Shown: piece after piece, positions 1 to 6,957 of the stretch | Numbering within the stretch: the first letter of the stretch is position 1 | Layout of the letters: every line of letters starts with the position of its first letter | IMG/VR virus record: IMGVR_UViG_3300032053_000432 | Location: 1-26,836 of that record | Reading direction: 5' to 3' (one strand) | Source of the DNA: a virus | DNA: 26,836 bases | Notes under the pieces: model-generated | Databases searched by the model: none | What the model was told of the DNA's origin: nothing | What the model saw: the letters and a program-made list of their open reading frames with translations, nothing else | Position numbers and translations under genes: made by a program

Positions 1-1
1 G

Positions 2-640
2 CCCCTCATCCGCAGGCTGCGCCAGCGTCAGGACCTCGACCGGTTCTACCTGTACGATGACTTCGCAACCTGCATGGACCCGGGCGAGACCCTCCAATAC
101 TGGGGTACGGCAAAGTCGGCAAGCTCGACGGTGCTGCCCATATCCGACGGGTCGCTGGAATTCCACGTGGCCAACGGGGACGCCGCTGGGTTTGCGACCC
201 TCCACAAAATGCACAAGGGTCAGTACTCCGTCGCCAAGCGCGCCCAGATGAGAGGGCGGTTCAAGCTCAGTCGCACCACGGACATCAATTGCCAGATCTC
301 GTTCTACGGGACCGCCGCCAACGCCATTGTGATGCTGACCTATGACACCCAGATCAGCGTAGTGGACCCGACCCACTGGATCTTCATCACGGACAACGCC
401 TCCGGCAACGAGAAGCACGACAGTGGGGTTGTGGCGACCCCCACCGTCTGGCACGAGTTTGAGATCAAGTGCCTGGCGTCGAACAAAGCGGAGCTGTGGC
501 TCGACGGAGCGTTGATCTGCACGAACACCACGTACATCCCGACCCAGGTCATGGAGCCGTCGTTCGCGGTCAGCACCTACACGACCACGGGACCGTACAT
601 GTACTTGGACTGGATAGAGTTGGAAGGGGACAGGCTCTAG
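2..640 (+). CDS. Lectin-like (LamG/jelly-roll) virion protein, 5' partial
   Basis: The frame is open from the left edge, so the true start lies outside the window; the first internal ATG is at 74. The visible 212 residues are beta-rich and end with a pattern typical of LamG/concanavalin-type jelly rolls: a WHEFEI strand, then a LWLDG hairpin, then a terminal DWIELEG strand. A DDF motif near the visible start matches the same family. Such domains bind glycans or form virion appendages. The next gene, one base downstream, has the same strand order and looks like a paralogue. Because the pair precedes the head-tail connector genes, it could decorate the head or neck rather than the tail tip; that is inference. 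Fold call moderate, role uncertain. Confidence 0.7.
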   Translation, partial: PLIRRLRQRQDLDRFYLYDDFATCMDPGETLQYWGTAKSASSTVLPISDGSLEFHVANGDAAGFATLHKMHKGQYSVAKRAQMRGRFKLSRTTDINCQISFYGTAANAIVMLTYDTQISVVDPTHWIFITDNASGNEKHDSGVVATPTVWHEFEIKCLASNKAELWLDGALICTNTTYIPTQVMEPSFAVSTYTTTGPYMYLDWIELEGDRL

Positions 641-641
641 C

Positions 642-1250
642 ATGCCCCTCCGTAAGTTCGACCCCGCCTCCGCCGTGGGCGGTCACCAGTGGATCACCGA
701 TGACTTTGGCGGGGCCCTGTATGATTGCTACATGTGGGGCTTGGTTGGGGGCTCTGGGTCCATTCCGGTTGTGGCCTCCGCCGTCGGCGGGCTGATCGTG
801 GTCAGAGCGGACGCCAGCAACTACTACGAGCTGGCCGCGCTGTACCCGCAGTTCACGGTGGCCAGGAACTTCCAGATCACCTGGCGGGGCAAGCTCGAGT
901 CCCTCACGACCAGCCGGGCGGCTTGGGGGTTGCAGACGGACGTTAACAACCGGGTCGAGTGGATCTACGAGGCGGCGCTAGGGGCGAACTGGCGATGCCG
1001 ATCCGTGGCCAGCTCAACGGGCACGGTCGTGGCGTCCGCCGTTGCTGCGGATACCGCCTTCCACGAGTTCACGATGGTGAGCGCCACGGGCTTGGTTCAC
1101 TTCGCCCTGGACGGCGTTCCCATCACCACTATCACGACCAACCTCCCAACGGGGGCCCTTGGTCCGTTCATCCGCTCGACCAGCACTGCGGCCGGGACGC
1201 GGGACGTGACGACGGACTGGGTCGAGGCTTTCTGCGACAGGACGGCGTGA
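642..1250 (+). CDS. Lectin-like (LamG/jelly-roll) virion protein
   Basis: This 202-residue protein starts at ATG 642, just after the previous TAG. It repeats the upstream protein's architecture: a DDF motif near residue 25, a mid-protein strand-rich core, then FHEFTM, a FALDG hairpin and a terminal TDWVEAF strand. The shared HEF...LDG...DWVE series suggests gene duplication. No signal peptide or membrane segment is seen, as expected for a virion part assembled in the cytoplasm. The likely role is glycan binding or surface decoration of the particle; the ligand cannot be told. A 122-base gap follows, the first break in the gene run. Confidence 0.72.
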   Translation: MPLRKFDPASAVGGHQWITDDFGGALYDCYMWGLVGGSGSIPVVASAVGGLIVVRADASNYYELAALYPQFTVARNFQITWRGKLESLTTSRAAWGLQTDVNNRVEWIYEAALGANWRCRSVASSTGTVVASAVAADTAFHEFTMVSATGLVHFALDGVPITTITTNLPTGALGPFIRSTSTAAGTRDVTTDWVEAFCDRTA

Positions 1251-1259
1251 CAAGACCTA

Positions 1260-1289
1260 TTGCCTGGGAAGACCTCCGTATCGTATGGT
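1260..1289 (+). promoter_or_regulatory. Candidate promoter before the enzyme cassette
   Basis: TTGCCT (1260-1265), an 18-base spacer and TATGGT (1284-1289) resemble a sigma70-type promoter, four of six matches in each box. It sits in the only sizeable gap in the first 9 kb and would drive the mini-ORF and the cassette from 1375. The match is weak and based on eye alone. Confidence 0.3.
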
Positions 1290-1320
1290 ACCTTCGAGTG
1301 GACACAACACCGAGGAAATC

Positions 1321-1368
1321 ATGCTGCTATTGATCCTGGTCTTGCTGCTCGGGTTCGGGCATAGGTAG
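1321..1368 (+). CDS. Hydrophobic 15-residue mini-ORF
   Basis: ATG 1321 to TAG 1368 encodes MLLLILVLLLGFGHR. It is preceded by GAGGAAATC, a plausible ribosome site with suitable spacing, and sits alone in the gap between the lectin pair and the glycosyltransferase. Its stop lies seven bases before the next gene's ATG, so it could act as a coupled leader peptide that places ribosomes at the glycosyltransferase start, or as a tiny membrane peptide. The hydrophobic run is too short for a confident transmembrane helix. The peptide may also be chance. No function assigned. Confidence 0.35.
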   Translation: MLLLILVLLLGFGHR

Positions 1369-1374
1369 GTCGTG

Positions 1375-2505
1375 ATGTTCCGATTCCACGTGGTAGGGTT
1401 CCCGCACACCGCAACGTCCAAACACGCGTTCCTGCACTGCGGCTACACACAGAAGGTCCTCAACTTCTGCAAGATGATGCTCGCCCGAGGGCACACCGTT
1501 TATCACTACGGTGGGGAAGGCTCGGATGTGGAGTGCACCGAGCATGCCCAGATCGCAACCAGGGCAGAGCGGGAGGGGTGGTTCAAGTCCGACTGGGACA
1601 AGGGCGAGTTCCCGGACATGGAGTTCAACCCCGGCAAGCCCTACTGGCAGACCTTCAACTCCCGTGCGGTCATGGCCATCCATGACCGAATCCAGCCGCG
1701 TGACTTCATCTGTTTGATCACGGGCGGCACTCAGAGGTCCATAGCGGATGCCTTCCCCAAGAACCCTTCCGTCGAGTACGGCGTCGGGTATGAGGGCATC
1801 TCTCTCCCGTTCAGGTGCTTTGAGAGCCGTGCATGGCAGCACCACGTCTATGGACTCTACGGCATCAGGAACGGGGTTTGGTACGACACGGTGATCGGCA
1901 ACTACTACGACCCCACTGACTTCCCGATGGGCAAGCGACAAGGTGACTACTTCCTCTTCCTGGGCAGACTGATCCAGCGCAAGCTCCCTCATGTCGCTGC
2001 CGACGTATGCAAGCGGATCGGTGCAAGGCTCCTCATCGCAGGCCAGGGCGTGACCCTCAAAGAGCCGGGGAAGATCTACTCGCGGGAACTGTGCGTGGTC
2101 GGGGACCACGTGGAGCACGTGGGGGTCGCCAATGTGGAGCGCCGGGCTGAACTGTTGGGCAACGCCAGGGCGTTGTTCGTGATGACCCAATACATAGCAC
2201 CGTTCGAGGGCGTCCACATCGAAGCCAACCTGTGTGGCTGCCCTGTCATCACAACCGACTGGGGCGTGTTCCCGGAGACCGTGGAGAACGGGGTCAACGG
2301 CTATCGTGTTCGCACGATGGGCGAGGCTATGTGGGCCGCCCAGAACGTGGCCAAGCTCAACCCTGACAGGATCAGGGAACGGGCGATAACCCGGTTCTCG
2401 CTCGAGGCTGCTGCTCCGCAATACGAGGAATGGTTCCGCAGGATCGACGGGTTGCATGTACCCGGTCACGATTGGTATGACCAGAGCGCAGGCAGGTTCG
2501 AGTGA
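1375..2505 (+). CDS. GT4-like glycosyltransferase (GT-B fold)
   Basis: About 376 residues. ATG 1375 is preferred over GTG 1372 because AGGTAGGT (1363-1370) is better spaced for it. Residues below count from GTG 1372. The C-terminal half has the GT-B donor-site pattern: FLGR (196-199) opening the second Rossmann domain, LLIAG (220-224), and APFEGVHIEANLCGCPVI (276-293) followed by TTDWGVFPETV. This matches the GT4 EX7E region, but the first Glu is Ala276; Glu284 is kept. The family transfers a sugar from a nucleotide donor with retention of configuration; donor and acceptor cannot be read. The stop overlaps the radical SAM start (GTGA), so the two are probably translated together. A role in glycosylating virion proteins or host envelope is inference. 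Confidence 0.85.
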   Translation: MFRFHVVGFPHTATSKHAFLHCGYTQKVLNFCKMMLARGHTVYHYGGEGSDVECTEHAQIATRAEREGWFKSDWDKGEFPDMEFNPGKPYWQTFNSRAVMAIHDRIQPRDFICLITGGTQRSIADAFPKNPSVEYGVGYEGISLPFRCFESRAWQHHVYGLYGIRNGVWYDTVIGNYYDPTDFPMGKRQGDYFLFLGRLIQRKLPHVAADVCKRIGARLLIAGQGVTLKEPGKIYSRELCVVGDHVEHVGVANVERRAELLGNARALFVMTQYIAPFEGVHIEANLCGCPVITTDWGVFPETVENGVNGYRVRTMGEAMWAAQNVAKLNPDRIRERAITRFSLEAAAPQYEEWFRRIDGLHVPGHDWYDQSAGRFE

Positions 2506-3740
2506 GGGTCCTGCTGGTCAACCCGCCCTTCTTCCGCTTCAGCGGCCTGGAACAGGACTACGTCCCTTTGGGCTTGCAGGCCGTCGGCTCACAGTTGGCC
2601 GAGGACGGCCACGAGGTAGCGGTCAAGAACCTTGAGGTGGGCTCTGGCCTCGGTTACCAGGGTTATGAGGCCCGTGCCAGCGGGTTCGACCGCTACCTCG
2701 CGGCCCTCACCGACCCCGAGCACGCGGTATGGCAGGAGCTACGCCAGACGATAGAAGCTTGGAAGCCGGACAAGCTTGGCGTGAGTGTCCTCAACGTCAA
2801 GCACCGTGCATTCCGGGTCATCCATCACATCGCCGTGGGGTACGGGCTGCCTGTGTTCGTTGGAGGACCCCACACGGTCATCGACCCTGGAGCATACCCG
2901 CCCGGGGTTGAGGTGATGCCTGGGGAGTTCGAGTCACACGGGGGTCGGCTCGCGAGTCTCGACCAGACTCCAATGCCAAACTTCGATATCCTGCTGGATA
3001 GTTACTCGCCAGACGCCCACGCCCACTTGATGACTTCCAGGGGCTGCCCGTTCCGTTGCAGGTTCTGCTCCTCGAAGGCTCTGTGGAAGCGGCGGGTCAC
3101 CTACAAGTCCGTGGATCGCATCCTGGCTGAGATGCAACAGGTCCACGACCGCTATCGACCCGAGTGGTTCACCTTCTGGGATGAGACCTTTACCGCCCAC
3201 AAAGGCCGGTTGCAGGAATTCTGCTCCCGTTACTTCCTGTCCACGGCCTGGCGATGCGACACCAGGGCAGACCGCCTTGACGACCTGACGGTGAAGATGA
3301 TGGTTGCCGCAGGCTGCGGTCAGATGAGCATTGGCATCGAAAGCGGGGTTGACCGCATCCTGAAGTACGTTTGGAAGGACGAGACCACGACACACCTCAG
3401 GCGGGCGGCCGAGGTGTTGAACAAGCACCGCGTGAGATGGAAGGCATACCTCATCATCGGGTTCCCCGAGGAGACGGAGGAAGACATCCGGGAGACCGTC
3501 GCGTTTGCCAAGAGCCTACAGCCGTTCCGCATCACCCTCAGCTTGTTCACGCCCTACAAAGGGACACCGCTGTTTGGTGAGTGTGTGGAGCGGGGGCTCA
3601 TCACGGACAACTATGATGTCAACGACCTGTTCCACCAGCGGTCCAGCGGGTTCTGCCCTGACCTGACACCAGCCTTACGAGAGGAAGCGATGAAGGATGT
3701 GGACGAGTACAATGCGGAAGCGGTGCTGACATGGAAATGA
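2502..3740 (+). CDS. Radical SAM protein with B12-binding-like N-terminus
   Basis: 412 residues from GTG 2502, overlapping the upstream stop by four bases. Residues 1-150 match the cobalamin-binding Rossmann domain of class B radical SAM enzymes: LLVNPP at 4-9, PLGLQAVGSQL, LGVSV, VFVGGPHT (118-125) and MPGEFE (139-144). The cluster motif CX3CX2C is at Cys182, Cys186 and Cys189, binding a 4Fe-4S cluster that cleaves S-adenosylmethionine. WDETF (226-230), GIESG (278-282), LIIGFPEET (317-325) and FTPYKGTPLF (349-358) complete the usual radical SAM core. Members with this layout often methylate unreactive carbon or phosphorus atoms; the substrate here is unknown. The N-terminal domain has no obvious DXHXXG, as is normal for this class. 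It is flanked by a glycosyltransferase and a methyltransferase, which points to a sugar or modified-residue pathway. Confidence 0.88.
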   Translation: MRVLLVNPPFFRFSGLEQDYVPLGLQAVGSQLAEDGHEVAVKNLEVGSGLGYQGYEARASGFDRYLAALTDPEHAVWQELRQTIEAWKPDKLGVSVLNVKHRAFRVIHHIAVGYGLPVFVGGPHTVIDPGAYPPGVEVMPGEFESHGGRLASLDQTPMPNFDILLDSYSPDAHAHLMTSRGCPFRCRFCSSKALWKRRVTYKSVDRILAEMQQVHDRYRPEWFTFWDETFTAHKGRLQEFCSRYFLSTAWRCDTRADRLDDLTVKMMVAAGCGQMSIGIESGVDRILKYVWKDETTTHLRRAAEVLNKHRVRWKAYLIIGFPEETEEDIRETVAFAKSLQPFRITLSLFTPYKGTPLFGECVERGLITDNYDVNDLFHQRSSGFCPDLTPALREEAMKDVDEYNAEAVLTWK

Positions 3741-4888
3741 CCTGGGATGACCACCAGCGGTGGGAGTTGGACTGCTGGAACAACCTGTACAACCGATGCT
3801 GTGCTACCTTCGACGAGGAGCAGAAACAGCAAGCCTACGCCCCGCTGATGGGTCTCACGTTGGACCGGCTCTACCGGGTGACAGGGTGCGAGGGCAAGAC
3901 GATCCTGGACCTCGGTGGAGGGCCGGTATCCTTGTTGCTGAAGACCCCCGGGGTGCTAGGTGTTGTTGTTGACCCGTGCCTCTACCCAGACTGGGTGAGG
4001 TCAAGGTACGCCGCCCTAGGCATCGAGCAGGTCGTTCTCCCAGCGGAGGGGTACACCGGCAATGGCTTTGACGAGGTGTGGATCTACAACGTGTTGGCAC
4101 ACGTGAAGGACCCTGAGGCAGTCATCCACACCGCGAGGCGGGCAGCCAAGGTGCTGCGGCTGTTTGAGTGGGTAGGGTATGGGCCAGGCCCTGGCCACCC
4201 TCATGCGTTGTCGGCTGAGGTGTTGTCGCAGTGGGTTGGGCACGTGTGTGAGGCGACACTTGTCACCCATTCCACGGGCTCAGGGAATGCCGTGCACGGC
4301 CATTGGGAGGTGACCCCGTCTACCCACCTGGGCGGCTATCTGGCCAAGGATGATGCCCACCCCAACGGAGACCCGTGGACCTGGACCCCAGACCTGTGGC
4401 AGTTCCTGCTAGACGCCCTGCGGCCTAAGACATTGCTCGACCTCGGGTGCGGCGAGGGGCACTCGACCAAGTGGTTCTACGACCATGGCGTGGACGCGTT
4501 TGGAGCGGACGGGTGCCCGTCCGCTAAGGCCGCCACGGTACTCCCCTCTGGACGCTTTATTCTCCTCGACCTCACGACCGAGACGCTTCACAGCCAGGTG
4601 GACATGGTCTGGTGTTGCGAGTTCCTGGAGCACGTGGAAGAGAAGTACCTCGGCAACGTGCTGGAGGCGTTCAGCCGATCGAACGTGGTGTGCCTCACCC
4701 ACGCCTTCCCTGGGCAACAGGGGCACCACCACGTCAACTGTCAGCCCCGGGAGTACTGGGTGGCCAAGATGGCGTCCATTGGGTTCAAGTTGGACGAGCG
4801 GTTGACGCTGGGTTCCCGGGTCTTCACCCCACCTCCCATGCATTGGGGCAGAAGTGGTATGATCTTCCGAAGGGCTTGGGATGGCTGA
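3731..4888 (+). CDS. Fused double SAM-dependent methyltransferase
   Basis: 385 residues. The start at 3731 overlaps the radical SAM stop by ten bases; GGAAG at 3716-3720 supports 3731 over the ATG at 3737. Two class I methyltransferase domains lie in series. Domain 1 (about 50-195) has motif I ILDLGGGP (58-65), a VVVDP acidic-loop strand, and DEVWIYNVLAHV. Domain 2 (about 225-385) has motif I LLDLGCGEG (235-243), GADG, and DMVWCCEFLEHV, then HHHVNCQPREYW (332-343). Both glycine-rich loops look intact, so both halves may bind SAM. Fused or paired methyltransferases of this kind are known in phage virion gene clusters and near sugar-modifying genes; targets are generally not known. The last eight bases overlap the next gene. 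Confidence 0.88.
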   Translation: MEMTWDDHQRWELDCWNNLYNRCCATFDEEQKQQAYAPLMGLTLDRLYRVTGCEGKTILDLGGGPVSLLLKTPGVLGVVVDPCLYPDWVRSRYAALGIEQVVLPAEGYTGNGFDEVWIYNVLAHVKDPEAVIHTARRAAKVLRLFEWVGYGPGPGHPHALSAEVLSQWVGHVCEATLVTHSTGSGNAVHGHWEVTPSTHLGGYLAKDDAHPNGDPWTWTPDLWQFLLDALRPKTLLDLGCGEGHSTKWFYDHGVDAFGADGCPSAKAATVLPSGRFILLDLTTETLHSQVDMVWCCEFLEHVEEKYLGNVLEAFSRSNVVCLTHAFPGQQGHHHVNCQPREYWVAKMASIGFKLDERLTLGSRVFTPPPMHWGRSGMIFRRAWDG

Positions 4889-5111
4889 CCCTTCGTACAA
4901 AGCGGTACGGGAGTTGTTTGCCCAGCTTCTGGAGAAGCTGTCGGTCATCGAGGAACGGCTGGTCATGCTGGAGACCAACGGGACGCTAGTCCAGAATGCG
5001 TTAGCTAGGCATGGTCGGAGGATTGAGGAGTTGAATAGCAGGTGTATTGAGCGCCTGGGCAAGCTCTGTCCTATGAACGGCATGGACGAACCAAAGGGCG
5101 AGGGGCAATGA
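4881..5111 (+). CDS. Small coiled-coil protein
   Basis: 76 residues from ATG 4881, overlapping the methyltransferase end by eight bases. Residues 8-58 show leucine/isoleucine-rich heptad spacing (LFAQLLEKLSVIEERLVMLE and onward), so a coiled coil or trimeric stalk is likely. The tail is charged and short. It ends in an ATGA overlap with the next gene. I do not recognise a named family. A linker or oligomerisation subunit for the beta-rich proteins that follow is possible. Confidence 0.65.
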   Translation: MADPSYKAVRELFAQLLEKLSVIEERLVMLETNGTLVQNALARHGRRIEELNSRCIERLGKLCPMNGMDEPKGEGQ

Positions 5112-5788
5112 GCGAGATTGAGACCGGAAGTACCGAACCTATCGTGGCCTTCGTCCTCGACCAGCTAGGCGCCCCCTTGACCGGACAGGCTGACCTCAAG
5201 GCGAAGGTCTGGCGTACCTCCGACGGCGAATACCTGGACTGGGCTGACATGACCTTCCGCCCCGCTGGTGCGGTTGTCAGCATGCTACGGACCTTGGCAG
5301 AGGTCAGCTCCACAGCTTCGCCGGGCGAGTACCGGCTTGACTTCGATACCTCAGCCATCGTCAACCCGACTGCTGATGACACCTACGAGGTGACTGTGGT
5401 GCAGGACGGACCACTCCTTGCCTCCAACCTACCCCAGGTCGGCGAGGTCCGGGTCGGGCAGTGGGTTGACAAGGTCGCCCTGCGATCATTCCTCGTGATG
5501 CAATCCTACAGCTACGACCCATTGACCGAGACCATCACGGGGCTTGTGTGGCTCGAGCACGGCACCCTTGTCTACGCCGCACCGACCTCGTGTTCGGTGT
5601 CGTGGTACAACGATGCTGGTGTCCTGCAATTCACGGTCACCGACGCGATCCCCGACACCCAGGGCTATTTCAAGGTCACGCAGGTGATTCCCCTCTTGAC
5701 CAACTGTTCCTACTACACGGTGGCGCACGTGGTCGTCCCTGGTATCGGGACTGTCTCTGGTGGTAAGGGCATATTCACGGTGGGCTGA
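5108..5788 (+). CDS. Two-domain beta-rich (Ig-like) virion protein
   Basis: 226 residues, start overlapping the previous stop (ATGA) with GAGGGG just upstream. Residues 10-115 look like an Ig-like or carbohydrate-module sandwich: FVLDQLGAPLTGQ, LKAKVWRTSDGEYLDW, GEYRLDFDTS and a closing YEVTVVQDG strand. A QWVDKVALRSF linker leads to a second sandwich of about 100 residues that reads like another extended-sheet domain. No enzyme motif is seen. The neighbourhood of small structural genes before the neck suggests a head or neck decoration or baseplate-type accessory. Function not assigned beyond structural. Confidence 0.6.
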   Translation: MSEIETGSTEPIVAFVLDQLGAPLTGQADLKAKVWRTSDGEYLDWADMTFRPAGAVVSMLRTLAEVSSTASPGEYRLDFDTSAIVNPTADDTYEVTVVQDGPLLASNLPQVGEVRVGQWVDKVALRSFLVMQSYSYDPLTETITGLVWLEHGTLVYAAPTSCSVSWYNDAGVLQFTVTDAIPDTQGYFKVTQVIPLLTNCSYYTVAHVVVPGIGTVSGGKGIFTVG

Positions 5789-6105
5789 TGCAGCTGGCGG
5801 CCTACGAGGACAGGTCGTCGCAGGCCCTTCATCTGACCAGGGCCCGCCCGAGGTTCATGGTCACAGACCGTGGCCCTCAGCCCCTGTGGGCCGTGGAGCG
5901 CACCTACGACGCCTGCGCGGTAGTTGTGTTAGGGCTGGAGGGCGAGGTATCCTTGGTGCTAGCCAATGAGGCGCAGGCAGAGATGGCTATCTCTACCGAA
6001 GCAATGGCGGAGGTAGTCATCCTTTCGGAAAGCGAAGCCACGCTGGAGGTCAAGTCCGAGGCCGCTGTAACCCTGGACATCCACCGTTGCTTGAGGAGGC
6101 TTTAG
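5788..6105 (+). CDS. Small structural protein with decapeptide repeats
   Basis: 105 residues. The ATG shares one base with the upstream stop (TGATG). Residues 1-50 are a basic, mixed N-terminus. Residues 51-100 are five exact ten-residue units, each starting with Glu (51, 61, 71, 81, 91) and carrying alternating hydrophobic residues at unit positions 4-8, ending in Ser, Thr or Asn in four of the five. Such short regular strands suggest a beta-helix or beta-prism stalk, perhaps trimeric as in phage fibres. No family recognised. Upstream of a BppU-like gene. Confidence 0.6.
   Translation: MQLAAYEDRSSQALHLTRARPRFMVTDRGPQPLWAVERTYDACAVVVLGLEGEVSLVLANEAQAEMAISTEAMAEVVILSESEATLEVKSEAAVTLDIHRCLRRL
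5938..6087 (+). repeat. Five tandem decapeptide-encoding units
   Basis: Thirty-base units encode five consecutive ten-residue repeats with Glu first and the pattern E-x-x-A-x-h-x-h-x-S/T (h hydrophobic), with deviations in units 1 and 5. The register is exact, without gaps. The DNA units have diverged more than the protein pattern, so selection on structure is likely. Confidence 0.6.
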
Positions 6106-6525
6106 GTGAGTATAGACTACGACATCACCGCAGAAGCCTTGTCCGGCCTGAACTACCGTCGTCTCCACGCTGGGGACGACTATGACTTCCGCTTCAACCT
6201 CATCCGCAACTCCGTTGCCTTCCCGCTGACCGGCGTCGGTGTCAAGGTCTGGTTGACAATCAAAGAGGCGTCACTGAAGGCCGACGCGGACGCCAAACTC
6301 CAGCTCACCTCGGCGGTCAGCGGTGAGGTGGAGATCACCGACGCCACCAATGGCCGGTTCGTGGTGAAGTTCAGGGCTGGGGGCAGCAAAGGGACAGACG
6401 ACCTGGAGGGGACCTGGCGGTACGACCTTCAGGTCAAGGCATACGTGGATGGTGTCCTGAAGGTCGTCACGGTAGCCGAGGGGTTGATCGAGTTCCTTCC
6501 AAACCTGACCAGGGCCATTGCCTAG
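6106..6525 (+). CDS. BppU N-terminal-like virion protein
   Basis: 139 residues from GTG 6106, one base after the upstream stop, with GAGGAGG at 6093-6099. The layout resembles the N-terminal domain of phage baseplate upper proteins: a GDDYDFRFNLIRN strand, then FPLTGVGVKVWLTIK, VSGEVEITDATNGRFVVKF, and a WRYDLQVKAYVDG closing sheet. In BppU this domain docks a receptor-binding module onto the baseplate. Here it stands alone, before the head-tail connectors, so it may be an attachment adaptor on another part of the particle. Family match by motif memory only. Confidence 0.55.
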   Translation: MSIDYDITAEALSGLNYRRLHAGDDYDFRFNLIRNSVAFPLTGVGVKVWLTIKEASLKADADAKLQLTSAVSGEVEITDATNGRFVVKFRAGGSKGTDDLEGTWRYDLQVKAYVDGVLKVVTVAEGLIEFLPNLTRAIA

Positions 6526-6534
6526 GAGACGCTG

Positions 6535-6954
6535 ATGAACAATTCACAACTCAGGAGCAAGCCGTTCTACATTCGCCACCGCGAAGTGGATGGGGCCCCG
6601 GTCGCAGCCGACAGCGCAACCCTTGCCACTGTCCTCGCTGCTAACCCAAGGAGCACGGCTGACTGTGCGGGGTACAAGACGATCAAGGGCTTCGTCCGGC
6701 TCACAGGAGGGGCAGCGCCGACCGTGGTGCTCCAACCGCTGGAACTGGTGAAGTACCCGGAGGGGACCGACTTCCTCGTGGTAGCCGGGGCAAACACTGC
6801 TGCGCTTGCAAGCGGCGACGCTTTTGACGTGACGGTCAATGGGGCCTTCCTGTTCCTCCGGCTCAACACCATCGCCAACAACCCGACGAAGGTGGAGATC
6901 TTCCTTGCGGGGGCCGAGACCATGTGCGGCATGCCGGGAGCTGGAAGGAGTTAG
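6535..6954 (+). CDS. Small beta-rich structural protein, unknown
   Basis: 139 residues from ATG 6535, with TAGGAG just upstream. The N-terminus carries KPFYIRHREVDG; the core alternates strands (TIKGFVRLTGG, PTVVLQPLELV, FDVTVNGAFLFLRLN) and suggests a jelly roll or beta sandwich. No catalytic motif, membrane segment or known family. Its position immediately before the head-tail connector fits a head decoration or neck accessory protein. Could equally be a minor tail component. Confidence 0.55.
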   Translation: MNNSQLRSKPFYIRHREVDGAPVAADSATLATVLAANPRSTADCAGYKTIKGFVRLTGGAAPTVVLQPLELVKYPEGTDFLVVAGANTAALASGDAFDVTVNGAFLFLRLNTIANNPTKVEIFLAGAETMCGMPGAGRS

Positions 6955-6957
6955 GCC

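Noticed and set aside
1327-2469. 380-codon open frame on the minus strand
   Set aside because: Shadow of the glycosyltransferase, whose motifs are clear on the + strand.
4855-4863. Extended -10-like TGGTATGAT near the end of the methyltransferase gene
   Set aside because: It has no -35 partner at a normal distance and codes for conserved residues of the methyltransferase end; chance is more likely.
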